A stretch of 64,000 nt of DNA from Actinomycetes bacterium (GCA_021793515.1 JAJYSP010000002.1:113624-177623); one strand, 5' to 3'. Numbered from the stretch's first letter, positions 36,583-45,783 are shown. The notes: generated by a model not told the origin, from the letters alone. A program made the numbers and translations.

Positions 36583-37691
36583 CTTTCTCCATTGACAAGA
36601 GCAATTGGCGCAAGGTCCGCTTCGGAGATTTCGCACAGAGCGTCACGGATCGTGTCGATGATCCGTCAGACGCAGGTGTCGATCGATATGTTGGACTCGA
36701 GCACCTCGACCCAGGCAGTTTGTCGATCACACGCTGGGGCCACCCAAGCGACGTCGAGGCTCAGAAGCTCCGCTTCGCGCCGGGGGACGTCATCTTTGGT
36801 AGACGGAGGGCATATCAACGCAAGGTGGCTCAGGCAGACTTCGAAGGAATCTGTTCCGCTCACGCACTAGTCCTGCGCGCGAAGCCAGAATTCGTCTTGC
36901 ACAAGTTTCTCCCCGTCTTCTTGAGTAGTGATTACTTTCTCGATCGAGCGATCAAGATCTCCGTAGGTTCACTCTCACCCACTGTCAACTGGAGGGACCT
37001 CGCTCCACAGGAATTCCTCCTCCCGCCTCTCTCCGAGCAACAGCGAATTGCGGACTTACTTTGGGGGCTGCATGACCACGGGCAGGCATTAACTAAATTG
37101 AGGGCGCAGACCGAGTTAGTGAGGAGAGAATCCATTCGCACCTTGTGTCGACCAACTGGGGCACCTTCCGTCTCAATTGCAGATGTCGCCGATGTACTTG
37201 ATAATCGTCGCGTGCCCGTATCCGAAGCCGAACGTGCGAAGAGAATTGGCAGTGTCCCCTACTACGGGGCAACTGGTCAAGTCGGCTGGATCGATGAGTC
37301 TATTTTCAATGAGCGGCTTGTTTTAATTGGGGAAGACGGGGCGCCGTTTAACGAATGGCGAGAAAGGCCAATCGCTTATGAAATAGACGGACCGTCGTGG
37401 GTGAATAACCACGCTCATGTACTTCGTGCGCGATCTGTATCGCACCAGTGGCTCCTATATTCGCTGATGCACTTTGAGATAGTGCCTTTCGTAACTGGAA
37501 CCACGCGGGGAAAGCTGAATCTGTCCAGCCTCAGGAGGATTCCGATCCTTTTGCCCGAAGATATGGAGCACCGAGCGGCAAAAATAGCCGCGGTGACTTC
37601 ACGTATCTCGAAAATTGATGACGAACTCGGTTCGGTGAGGGATCTTCTCAGTCGGGCTCTCGATTTTCTCATTGGTGAGGACACGATATGA
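36579..37691 (+). CDS. hsdS: type I restriction-modification, specificity subunit
   Basis: The DNA-recognition subunit, 370 aa. The first target-recognition domain spans ~1-150 and ends in LPPLSEQQRIADLLWGLHDHGQALTKLR, the usual conserved linker helix. A second domain (~180-330) ends with a similar helix AAKIAAVTSRISKIDDELGSVRDLL. The second half is visibly less GC-rich than its neighbours, which fits exchange of recognition domains between strains. ATG 36579 overlaps the hsdM2 stop. Confidence 0.92.
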   Translation: MTFSIDKSNWRKVRFGDFAQSVTDRVDDPSDAGVDRYVGLEHLDPGSLSITRWGHPSDVEAQKLRFAPGDVIFGRRRAYQRKVAQADFEGICSAHALVLRAKPEFVLHKFLPVFLSSDYFLDRAIKISVGSLSPTVNWRDLAPQEFLLPPLSEQQRIADLLWGLHDHGQALTKLRAQTELVRRESIRTLCRPTGAPSVSIADVADVLDNRRVPVSEAERAKRIGSVPYYGATGQVGWIDESIFNERLVLIGEDGAPFNEWRERPIAYEIDGPSWVNNHAHVLRARSVSHQWLLYSLMHFEIVPFVTGTTRGKLNLSSLRRIPILLPEDMEHRAAKIAAVTSRISKIDDELGSVRDLLSRALDFLIGEDTI

Positions 37692-40588
37692 ACTTCAACG
37701 AAGCCAACTCCGTTCGAGACCTTGTTAGGGACCGAGCCGCCGCCGGTTCGTGGGATTTCATTGCTGGCAGCGCGCTTCAGCGCGAATACTCTGACGTCTT
37801 CATCGAGTCTGACCTTCGTGACGCGCTAGTTCGGCTAAATCCGGCTATCGCGGCTGACCCCTCTCGTGCAGACGACGTCATTTACCGACTCCGTAGCTTG
37901 GTCCTGTCCGCCAGGGCCGGAGCGCTGGCCACGTCAAACGAGGAGTTCGTAGCGTGGCTCACCGGAGACCGCTCGATGCCCTTCGGACCTGACGGTGAGC
38001 ACGTCACGATCTACTTGCTCGACTTCGATGACCCGTCGAGCGATCGGCGGGTCGTGTCTACCGAAGTCACCCACACCCGAGGTCGCGTCGAGCGCCGCTT
38101 CGACCTCGTCTTCTGGGTCAACGGAATGCCCCTCGTGGTGGGAGAAGCGAAGTCGCCGGTGAGGCCGGCCTACTCGTGGGTCGACGCAGCCGCTCAGATT
38201 CACGACGACTATGAGATGAACGTGCCCGCGTTCTTCGTGCCTAACGTCTTGACCTTCGCAACCGAAGGTAAGGAGTTCCACTACGCATCCGTCGGGACGC
38301 CCGTCGACAAATGGGGTCCGTGGCGCGAAGATCGACCAGGCTTCCACCCGCTAGGAATGGAAGCCGTGACGTCCGCTGTGGGGGCCCTCCTAACCCCCGC
38401 CGCGATCCAGGACTTCGCTCGTTACTTCTCGGTTTTCGCGACCGACAGCAGCCACCGCAAGATCAAAGTTGTGGCGCGCTACCAGCAGTTCCAGACCGGC
38501 AACGCCATCGTTGAGCGTGTTCGTGACGGTCAGGTCAAGAAGGGCCTGGTCTGGCACTTCCAGGGATCCGGCAAATCGCTCCTCATGGTATTCGCCGCGA
38601 AGAAATTGCGCGGCGACCCGAGTCTTGGTGCGCCGACCGTCATCATTGTCGTCGACCGACTGGATCTTGACACCCAGATCACCGACACCTTCACGCTTCA
38701 CGACATCCCGAATGTCGTTTCCACGGACAGTCGCGGTGAACTTCAAGAACTCCTACTAACTGGGACTCGCAAGATCATCATCACGACGGTCCACAAGTTC
38801 GGTGAGGCCCCCGGGGTGCTCAATGCGCGGTCCAACATCATCGCGATGGTCGACGAGGCCCACCGCTCCCAGGAGGGTGACTTCGGACGTGCAATGCGCG
38901 AAGCACTGCCGAACGCCTTCCTCTTCGGACTCACGGGAACACCCATCAATCGGAGCGACCGCAACACCTTTACCGCCTTCGGTGCACCCGCCGACCCGGG
39001 CGGCTACATGTCGAAGTACACCTTCACGGACTCGATTCGAGACGGCGCGACTCTTCCGCTGCACTTCGAGCCACGACTCGTCGACGTGCACATCAACCGT
39101 ACGGCGATCGATACGGCGTTCGCCGCGCTAACCGAGGAACTCACTGACAAGGAGCGCAGCGCCCTCTCGAAACAAGCGGCCAGTGTCGCTCACTTGCTCA
39201 AAGCCCGTGACCGAATCGCTACTGTCGCTCGCGACGTCGCCGAGCACTTCACTGAGCGTGTCGCCCCTGAGGGCCTTAAAGCCCAGGTAGTCGTCTACGA
39301 CAAGGAGGCTTGCGTCTTGATGAAGACCGAGCTCGACCGGATCTTAGGTGCAGAGGCGGCAACCATTGTCATGTCAATGAACGCCCGTGACCCTCAGCAG
39401 TGGCGTGACGCCTGGGGCCGCGACCGGGACGAGGAAAAGAAGATTCTCGATCGCTTTCGCGATCCCGCTGACCCTCTGCAGATACTCGTCGTGACCGCGA
39501 AACTCCTAACGGGCTTCGACGCCCCAATCCTGGGTGTCCAGTACCTAGACAAGCCCCTGCGTGACCACACTCTGCTCCAGGCCATCTGTCGCACGAATCG
39601 CCCCTATCACGGCAAGAGCCATGGACTCATCGTCGACTACATCGGAATCTTCGACGACGTGGCCCAGTCTCTCCTCTTCGACGATCCCACGATGATCTCG
39701 GTCATCACAAACCTTGAGGCCCTTAAGCAGCAGCTTCCAACGGCTCTCACGACCGCGCTCGCCTTCTTCACGGGGGTCGATCGTTCGGTAGCAGGCTGGG
39801 AAGGTCTCCAGGCCGCCCAGGATCGCCTGCCCGACGACGAGGCCCGCGACGCCTTCGCACGGGCATACTCCAAACTCTCGCAGCTTTGGGAAGCCATTAG
39901 CCCAGATCCAATGCTCTCCCCCCTCCGAACCGACTACCGGTGGCTGACCGATGTCTATGAGTCTGTGCGACCAGCGGACCACACAGGCAAACTCGTCTGG
40001 CACGCTCTTGGTGCGAAGACCCTCGAGTTGATCAACGAGAACGTAACCGTTGACGTTCCCCGCAATGACCTCGCGACCGTTGTGATCGACGCTGAATTGC
40101 TAGAGGAGTTAGCTGTGGGCAAGGCCGATCCGGAAGTGGCAATGCGGGTGATCTCAGGACGCATCGCGCGACATGGCAACGACCCCAAGTTCGTGGCACT
40201 CGGTGAGCGTCTGGAGAAGTTGAAGGAGCGCTACGACCAAGGGCAGCAGGCCAGCCTCGATTTCCTACGAGAGCTGCTCGAAATCGCCCGTGACACGGTC
40301 GCCGCCGAGAAGGACGCCGACGAGGTTCCTCGTGAGGAGCGCGGCAAGGCTGCGCTCACCGAACTCTTCGACTCCGTCAAGAGCGAGAACACACCAGTAA
40401 TGGTCGAGCGCGTCGTCAACGACATCGACGAGGTCGTGCGGGCGGTGCGATTCGAGGGCTGGCAGGAGACCGCCCAAGGCGACCGTGAAGTTCAGCAGGC
40501 TCTGCGCAAGACCCTCTACGTCCGCTACCAACTACGCGATCCCGTGCTCTTCGAGCGAGCTCACGAATACGTGCGTCAGTACTACTAG
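37688..40588 (+). CDS. hsdR: type I restriction-modification, restriction/translocase subunit
   Basis: The motor-nuclease subunit, 966 aa. The PD-(D/E)xK nuclease domain has RFDLVFWVNGMPLVVGEAKSP near residue 150 (acidic residue, E-x-K). The SF2 motor follows: Walker A FQGSGKSLL near 292, DEAHRSQEG near 388, GLTGTPIN and a late QAICRTNRPY. A helical C-terminal region probably docks on the methylase. Length and order are normal, so it looks functional. ATG 37688 overlaps the hsdS stop (ATGA), completing the overlapping M-M-S-R operon. Confidence 0.95.
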   Translation: MNFNEANSVRDLVRDRAAAGSWDFIAGSALQREYSDVFIESDLRDALVRLNPAIAADPSRADDVIYRLRSLVLSARAGALATSNEEFVAWLTGDRSMPFGPDGEHVTIYLLDFDDPSSDRRVVSTEVTHTRGRVERRFDLVFWVNGMPLVVGEAKSPVRPAYSWVDAAAQIHDDYEMNVPAFFVPNVLTFATEGKEFHYASVGTPVDKWGPWREDRPGFHPLGMEAVTSAVGALLTPAAIQDFARYFSVFATDSSHRKIKVVARYQQFQTGNAIVERVRDGQVKKGLVWHFQGSGKSLLMVFAAKKLRGDPSLGAPTVIIVVDRLDLDTQITDTFTLHDIPNVVSTDSRGELQELLLTGTRKIIITTVHKFGEAPGVLNARSNIIAMVDEAHRSQEGDFGRAMREALPNAFLFGLTGTPINRSDRNTFTAFGAPADPGGYMSKYTFTDSIRDGATLPLHFEPRLVDVHINRTAIDTAFAALTEELTDKERSALSKQAASVAHLLKARDRIATVARDVAEHFTERVAPEGLKAQVVVYDKEACVLMKTELDRILGAEAATIVMSMNARDPQQWRDAWGRDRDEEKKILDRFRDPADPLQILVVTAKLLTGFDAPILGVQYLDKPLRDHTLLQAICRTNRPYHGKSHGLIVDYIGIFDDVAQSLLFDDPTMISVITNLEALKQQLPTALTTALAFFTGVDRSVAGWEGLQAAQDRLPDDEARDAFARAYSKLSQLWEAISPDPMLSPLRTDYRWLTDVYESVRPADHTGKLVWHALGAKTLELINENVTVDVPRNDLATVVIDAELLEELAVGKADPEVAMRVISGRIARHGNDPKFVALGERLEKLKERYDQGQQASLDFLRELLEIARDTVAAEKDADEVPREERGKAALTELFDSVKSENTPVMVERVVNDIDEVVRAVRFEGWQETAQGDREVQQALRKTLYVRYQLRDPVLFERAHEYVRQYY

Positions 40589-40643
40589 AGACGATTTCTG
40601 AAGAATCCCTGACCGGGACCCGTCGAGGTTCCATGATGGACAT

Positions 40644-41066
40644 GTGAACGATGCCCTGTTCGGCGCACTCGTCGGCGGTGGAGCCACCTGTCTAGCCGCG
40701 TGGATCACCATTCGGGAACAAGGGCGACATGTCACCGAAGAGCTAACCCAAGGACGCTTCACCGACGCGTACGTCACATTGCAGATCTACGTCAGTTCCT
40801 GGGCCGACCACGCCACATGGAACCTGAATCTCGTCAAATTGATAGGTGAAACCGAACCGGTACTACCCCAGGTCAGTGACGTGCAGGGAGCACAAGTATC
40901 GCTATTCGCATCAGATGAAGTTGCGTTTGAGATGGACGAATTCTCTAAGTCGGTAATGAATTACCGAATGGCGGTTGGCCGCCTACAAGAGGTGCGCCGC
41001 GCCTCGTCCATGACCCCTAACCGTCAGCCCCGGGTGAGACACCCGCTGAGAATTTCCATTTCATAA
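40644..41066 (+). CDS. small membrane-anchored protein, 3' end probably replaced by an IS
   Basis: A frame of 140 residues with one N-terminal membrane segment (ALFGALVGGGATCLAAWITI) then a helical cytoplasmic part (GRFTDAYVTLQIYVSSWADHATWNL). No family recognised; similar one-helix proteins are common near restriction genes in islands. A TGAGACACC sequence at about 41035, looking like the left end of an IS3-type element, sits inside the frame, so the last ~10 residues are probably not native. Confidence 0.55.
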   Translation: MNDALFGALVGGGATCLAAWITIREQGRHVTEELTQGRFTDAYVTLQIYVSSWADHATWNLNLVKLIGETEPVLPQVSDVQGAQVSLFASDEVAFEMDEFSKSVMNYRMAVGRLQEVRRASSMTPNRQPRVRHPLRISIS

Positions 41067-41093
41067 GGGCGAGACAAGTGATTCCAACGACCA

Positions 41094-41408
41094 ATGACAA
41101 CAACCAACGCCGCCGAGGCGGTTTCGCGTGACCAAGATGGTGACGTGCAAGACAACACCGACCCCGCGGCTCGACCAACGAGACGAACATTCAGCACCGA
41201 AGAGAAGTTGGCCCTTCTCGCCGCCTACGAGGCGTGCGACCCCGGCAAGAAGGGCGAGTTCGCCCGTCGTGAGGGGATCTACTCGAGTCAGCTGACCGAG
41301 TGGCGCCGCGCTCGAGACGCCGGCACGCTCGCGGCGCGCGACTCGAACTCGTCGCGTCGCGATCGGCGCGAGTTCGACAAACTCGAACAGAGGAACAAGC
41401 GGCTAGAG
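41094..41408 (+). pseudogene. IS3-family transposase OrfA, truncated
   Basis: The frame encodes an OrfA-type helix-turn-helix protein (RRTFSTEEKLALLAAYEACDPGKKGEFARREGIYSSQLTEWRRARDAG) and the start of the leucine-zipper helix. Homology stops at RNKRLE near 41408, after which the frame runs antisense through an unrelated recombinase tail. No OrfB follows. It is an IS remnant. Confidence 0.8.
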
Positions 41409-41560
41409 GCCTCGTCAGTGCGGTCGAGGGCCTGTTCCTTGAGGGCGAGATCCGCGTGGACGTAGATCCGAGTCGTTTCAACTGATTCGTGTTCGAGCCA
41501 GAGTGCGATCGAAGCAATGTTGTCCGCGTACTCGCAAATATGTAGCACGAAGTACATGCG
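41409..41560 (-). pseudogene. tyrosine recombinase C-terminal fragment
   Basis: On the minus strand IASIALWLEHESVETTRIYVHADLALKEQALDRT is the C-terminal catalytic end of a XerC/D-like recombinase, including the active tyrosine in RIYVHADL. The arginine-bearing upstream part is missing, and the junction with the IS3 fragment is abrupt. A second copy of a very similar tail lies at 45907-46297. Confidence 0.75.
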
Positions 41561-41586
41561 AACGTGTAGGTCCGCCAAACTGCAGA

Positions 41587-41697
41587 TTAGCGGTTCTGGT
41601 CACCTCCCTTCGGGTTGACGTGGTCCTTTAAGCGGTAGCTCGGGCGGTTGATCGAGATGACTTCGCAGTGGTGCAAGAGCCGGTCGAGGATGGCCGA
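41587..41697 (-). pseudogene. istB: istB (IS21-type helper ATPase), C-terminal part
   Basis: Minus-strand codons give SAILDRLLHHCEVISINRPSYRLKDHVN and a stop at 41587, the normal C-terminus of an IstB ATPase. The upstream part of the same gene lies at 45632-45783, separated by a 3.9-kb transposon. Joining the halves at a shared CCGA restores the frame. Confidence 0.85.
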
Positions 41698-41813
41698 CGT
41701 TATCTTTCTTTACGCGAAGAAAAGTGGCCCTGAACTGGGGGGATCTATCGTGGACATGTGTCTAAGACAGGTCCTTGCCGGAGGACGACTGCGCCTTTGC
41801 TCTGCGCGGGACT

Positions 41814-42194
41814 TCATCTTCGAATGGCGTCTTCGCGCAGTTGCCCGTGGAGGCGGGCGACGGTGTCGCGCAGATCCCTGTTCTCTTTCGTCAGTTCGGT
41901 GATGTGCTTGTGAGCGATCTCAAGGCGGCGGCGATTGGACTCTGCGCTTGCCCGGCTGTCCCTAGCTTCCGGCACAGGACTGGCCTTCGATGCGTTGAGC
42001 GTTTTGATCTCGTCCAAGAGATCGTGCTGAGCGTAGAGCCACGACCGGGAGACCCGTGCTCTGACGGCGAGTCGAGCCACCGTGATCACCTCGCCTTGTG
42101 GCATCGATGCCAACCCGGTGGTCGCTCGCTTCAACGTCTCGTCATGACGAGCCCGAGCGAGTTGGGCCAATCGCTCCGAGTTGTCAGGCAGCAT
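41814..42194 (-). CDS. tnpC: TnpC-like accessory protein of the Tn554-type transposon (DUF6262-like)
   Basis: A 126-aa protein with an N-terminal helix-turn-helix (VITVARLAVRARVSRSWLYAQHDLLDEI) and a long charged coiled coil (EIAHKHITELTKENRDLRDTVARLHGQL). This is the third-gene pattern of Tn554-like trios, where TnpC helps the two recombinases. It overlaps the tnpB stop by about ten bases. Confidence 0.8.
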   Translation of the reverse strand: MLPDNSERLAQLARARHDETLKRATTGLASMPQGEVITVARLAVRARVSRSWLYAQHDLLDEIKTLNASKASPVPEARDSRASAESNRRRLEIAHKHITELTKENRDLRDTVARLHGQLREDAIRR

Positions 42195-44433
42195 CGGAAC
42201 CGGTCACGGCCGACTGGGTTGATCCGGGCGGTTCTGCGCTCGATTCGTCGTGGCTGAGCGTAGCGATGATCGACTGCAAGTTCCGTTCAACAGTGTGGTT
42301 CATCTCGGCCATCCGCTGATGGCCGTCATGTTCGGCACGTCCTATCAATGCTCGAGTGGACTCGAGTTGGCGGTGATGCTGCGGAAGGAATTCGACCGTG
42401 GTGACAAACACCGGGCAGGTCAAACACGCATTGGCGTATTCGCAACTCTTCTGGAGAGGGAACGTGCAATATCCATTCGGCAGGGCCATCTTGGCGCGAG
42501 CGAGGTTGTTCTTCATCCAGACTGCTTCAGCAAGCGGCCCGCTTTCGATCGCCAGTTCCTCGCCGGCGACATTTACCTTGCGGGCCCGCTCCCACTGCTC
42601 ACGGATTGTCTGGTCCGATAGACGGGCGTAGTGAGATGTCATTTCGTGAGAGTCGTGGTCGAGGAGACGACGGACCGTCTCTTGCGGAACGTCGTTGTTA
42701 ATCAGCCGCGTTCCGTAGGTGTGGCGCCACTGGTGGGGCGTCACATGGACGGGACGACCGAGCTGATCACGCACGTCGCAAATGAGCAGCCACGTGACGA
42801 GCTCCCCGCGGAAGGTCGCTGCACTGAACGGCACTTGTCCATCGGGGTTGCGAGTCTGGCGTGGCAGCAGGCAGTGCCCGTCGGGGAACTTGCTCAATAC
42901 GACATCCTGGTGCACCTGGATGGCTTCGGCCAGGTCGGCTCCAATGGGAACAACCGCGTCGCGTCGCATCTTGTGATTCCGGTAACGCAGGTATGGCGCG
43001 TCTTGGCCGTCACGAACGATGCAGTCGAGTGCCAGCTTGCATCCGTCGCCGACCCGAAGGCCCGTGGCCATGAGAATCTTTATGAGTAGGCGGCCACCGA
43101 GGTCTGCGAATCGTTCCAGATTCTCCTCTCGTTCCAGCTGGCTCATGACGATCTCTGGCAATGCTCTCGGGAGTGCGACGTCGCGACGAGGGTAGTCCTC
43201 GCTGTAGATCGCTGCTCTCGGGCTAAGCCGAGGTTCCCACCCGTGTTGTCGAGATGTCAGGAGCAGCCCCGCCAAGCTCCCGATCTGTCCTATCCGAGTC
43301 TTGGCATTCGGGTAGAGCGTGGCCAGGTTCGAGAGATGCACTTCGATCAACTGGCGGGTGAGCGCCTCAGGGCCGCGCTGGAGCGACGGGCACGACTCCG
43401 AGAATCTGGTGATGGCGTGAACGTCGGCCACTACGGTCGACATCCCGATCCCGGTCGAGAGGCGCCAGCGAGCCCAACGCTTGGTCACCGAGCGAAGCCA
43501 CGGCGCTGCGATCCCGTCGAAACGTAGCGCCTTGTCCCGGCCTGGGTAACCGATCCGGCGTAGCAGCCAGATATCTCTCGGGAACTCGGCGTCCCAGCCA
43601 ACGCCTTCGACGAGGTCGGTGAGATAGCCGATGGCGTCGAGGAGGAACCGGTGACTGACGCTGCCGTGATCGGTCGAGTAACCGAGGTCGATAGTCCACG
43701 TCTCAGGAGTGCGGTCCAACAGCGATGATGCACCACTCGCTGAAAGCTGATTGAGCAGGCGTCGCAGCAAGTCCGGCCGAGTCTTGGTGCGGCGCTCGTC
43801 GACCCGACACTGGATCGCGTAAGCGATCTCGAGGCGCATCGGCATCGGCAAGGCACGCAGGTCGAATCGGTCCCTCCCGAAACTTTCGCAGCTGAGAACG
43901 TACTCGGCCAGAGGCGGTCTGCCGTGGTTGGCCCAACGGGTGCGATGGGATCGGCACAATCCCGAAGGGCCTTCGCCGTCGAGCAGACAGTGCGTGAGGG
44001 CACACTTCGCCTCTCGATGGAAGGACGGCCCGCTGTGTTCGGTCGCCCACGTTGCCCGATCAGGGAAGTGGGCACGCTGCCAGCGCAGATAGTGGGCATG
44101 GCAGAACGTGGCCATGTAATGACCGCGGCGACACGACGGAGCCGTGCAGCCCGGAGGCTGGCCGAGCCACCTGGAACTGGCCGGTGCCGACGCTGCCCAG
44201 TTCTCCAGATCCGGGCGACCGGCGGTAATCCAGCTTTGGTGGTGGGCAACGCACATCCCGATGAGCACGCCGGTGCGCGTGCAGCTGGCGGCCCTGCACG
44301 TCGGGCCTCCCATCACGGCGTCGGAAGCATCGACGAAGATCACGTCCTCGTCGAACTCGGGGCGCAACTGAGTGGCGAGACGCTCGACCAAACTCACGCT
44401 TCCGACCTGAAGCGGCCTTGCCAGAGCACTCAT
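42184..44433 (-). CDS. tnpB: tyrosine recombinase TnpB of the Tn554-type transposon
   Basis: A 749-aa recombinase. ATG 44433 overlaps the tnpA stop (ATGA), so the ORF-track extension to 44709 is rejected. The N-terminal third has three cysteine/histidine repeats (CTRTGVLIGMCVAHH, CRRGHYMATFCHAH, CLLDGEGPSGLCRSH) that look like small zinc fingers. The catalytic domain has ATGLRVGDGCKLAL, the HQWRHTYGT box and LLDHDSHEMTSHYARL with the tyrosine. Confidence 0.88.
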   Translation of the reverse strand: MSALARPLQVGSVSLVERLATQLRPEFDEDVIFVDASDAVMGGPTCRAASCTRTGVLIGMCVAHHQSWITAGRPDLENWAASAPASSRWLGQPPGCTAPSCRRGHYMATFCHAHYLRWQRAHFPDRATWATEHSGPSFHREAKCALTHCLLDGEGPSGLCRSHRTRWANHGRPPLAEYVLSCESFGRDRFDLRALPMPMRLEIAYAIQCRVDERRTKTRPDLLRRLLNQLSASGASSLLDRTPETWTIDLGYSTDHGSVSHRFLLDAIGYLTDLVEGVGWDAEFPRDIWLLRRIGYPGRDKALRFDGIAAPWLRSVTKRWARWRLSTGIGMSTVVADVHAITRFSESCPSLQRGPEALTRQLIEVHLSNLATLYPNAKTRIGQIGSLAGLLLTSRQHGWEPRLSPRAAIYSEDYPRRDVALPRALPEIVMSQLEREENLERFADLGGRLLIKILMATGLRVGDGCKLALDCIVRDGQDAPYLRYRNHKMRRDAVVPIGADLAEAIQVHQDVVLSKFPDGHCLLPRQTRNPDGQVPFSAATFRGELVTWLLICDVRDQLGRPVHVTPHQWRHTYGTRLINNDVPQETVRRLLDHDSHEMTSHYARLSDQTIREQWERARKVNVAGEELAIESGPLAEAVWMKNNLARAKMALPNGYCTFPLQKSCEYANACLTCPVFVTTVEFLPQHHRQLESTRALIGRAEHDGHQRMAEMNHTVERNLQSIIATLSHDESSAEPPGSTQSAVTGSDAA

Positions 44434-45566
44434 GGCGCGGGCATCGCTGCCAACACGCCAGCAGCGACGAGCGCCCTTCTCGCGTCCTCGACGCCGAGAT
44501 GAGCGTAGGTGTCGATCGTGGTCGAGATCGAAGCGTGACCCATGAGCTTTTGGACGACCTCGGGTGCCACACCTCGCCGGAGGAGATTTGTGGCAAAGGA
44601 GTGGCGAAATAAGTGGGGGCTGAACTCGATGCCGGTCCGGGCGCGCAACCGACGAACCAAGCGGTAGACGCTGGCGTAGGTCATCGGCTGGCCGAGCGGT
44701 TCTCCCCACAGGTTCACGAACACGTAGTCACAGTCCAACGCCCCGTACTCGTCGTGCAGGTAGTCACTGTAGAGCCGAATAAGTCCTGGGTCGACTGGCA
44801 CCTCACGAGACCAGGACTTGGCGCGAGCGCCATTGATGTTCAACCGCTGGCGGACGGCGATCTCGCAACGCCGCGCATCGATGTCTTCGTGACGGAGACC
44901 GAGCGCCTCGCCGACGCGCAAGCCCGTGCCGGCCAGCAGGCTCAGTAGGAACCGGTCCCTCAGCCGGTCGCACCCCTCGATCAGACTGCTCATCTCCGCG
45001 AGTGTGAGTTCCCGCGGAGTTCGGCGTTCTCGGCGCAGCCCGACGACTTGGTGCCGTTCGGGCCTCGCGCCCAGGTGGGCAAGGAAGGGCTTCCACGATC
45101 CGCCCCGTCCGCCGGGCCGCCATCTCGTCAACAGCTCGGCCACGTCGACACCGTGACGAGCGTGGAACTCGTAAAAGGAGGCCACCGCAGAGAGTTTGCG
45201 GTTCACCGTCGAAGTAGACAACGCGCCCTCCACCCATGGCAATGCAGCCACCCGGCCGGTTCGTGCGGTAGGAGGAAGCCGGAGCCACGCAACGAATCGA
45301 CCGAGGTCCTCCAGGCACACTGCGGCCCAGTCGAGTTCGCGGATGGTCAAATACGAAAAGAAGTCCTTCAGATCGTGGGCGTAGGCCCTCACCGTATTCG
45401 GCGAGCGCTCGATCGCGCTCAGATGCGCCAGAAACTTCTCCACCGGTTCGACAAATTGACCGTCCGCCAAAATCGTCGACGACTCTACCCCCGAAGGCAT
45501 GACTACTCGTTGAACACGCAACTGGTCTCCTGTCGTGGGAACCGCAAGATAACCCGCCCAAGACAC
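44430..45566 (-). CDS. tnpA: tyrosine recombinase TnpA of the Tn554-type transposon
   Basis: A 378-aa integrase-type recombinase. The N-terminal SAM-like DNA-binding domain (FLAHLSAIERSPNTVRAYAHDLKDFFSYL) is followed by the catalytic domain with the first arginine in GTGLRVGEALGL, HLFRHSFATNLLRRG, and LMGHASISTTIDTYAHL containing the nucleophile tyrosine. All catalytic residues appear intact, so the element may still move. It is the first gene of the trio. Confidence 0.9.
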   Translation of the reverse strand: MSWAGYLAVPTTGDQLRVQRVVMPSGVESSTILADGQFVEPVEKFLAHLSAIERSPNTVRAYAHDLKDFFSYLTIRELDWAAVCLEDLGRFVAWLRLPPTARTGRVAALPWVEGALSTSTVNRKLSAVASFYEFHARHGVDVAELLTRWRPGGRGGSWKPFLAHLGARPERHQVVGLRRERRTPRELTLAEMSSLIEGCDRLRDRFLLSLLAGTGLRVGEALGLRHEDIDARRCEIAVRQRLNINGARAKSWSREVPVDPGLIRLYSDYLHDEYGALDCDYVFVNLWGEPLGQPMTYASVYRLVRRLRARTGIEFSPHLFRHSFATNLLRRGVAPEVVQKLMGHASISTTIDTYAHLGVEDARRALVAAGVLAAMPAP

Positions 45567-45631
45567 AAAGCCGGGGATGGTCGAGGTCTCGTCATAGACG
45601 TTAAAGACAACACCGACAGATGGTCAGATAA

Positions 45632-45783
45632 CCGAGGCGAGGACGTCGTCGCCGAAGACCTGACCCCATTCGCCAAAGCTTTTGTTCGAGGTCACGATGA
45701 TCGACCCCTTCTCATAGCGGCGCGAGACCATCTGGAAGACCATGTTGGCGTCGGCGCGGTGAAGGGAGGTATCCCACTTCGTC
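45632..45783 (-). pseudogene. istB: istB (IS21-type helper ATPase), internal part
   Basis: Minus-strand codons give DEVGYLPLHRADANMVFQMVSRRYEKGSIIVTSNKSFGEWGQVFGDDVL, running from the Walker B region onward. The frame is broken at the transposon edge (ASVI then stop). The N-terminal half with Walker A is absent; a 13-bp palindrome replaces it at 45783. No istA is present. Confidence 0.85.

Larger units (their letters stand above)
41698..45635 (-). mobile_element. Tn554-like three-gene tyrosine recombinase transposon inside istB
   Basis: Three overlapping minus-strand genes (tnpA, tnpB, tnpC-like) occupy a segment whose ends read TTATCT at 41700 and AGATAA up to 45631, a short inverted pair. 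The bases CCGA occur at both junctions (41694-41697 and 45632-45635). The outer sequences are the two halves of one istB gene. Tn554 relatives use two tyrosine recombinases plus a small accessory protein and insert without long target duplications, as seen here. Exact ends are uncertain by a few bases. Confidence 0.85.

Noticed and set aside
44434-44709. N-terminal extension of TnpB
   Set aside because: The 92 extra residues overlap tnpA in a different frame; the ATGA overlap at 44433 is the usual Tn554 junction.
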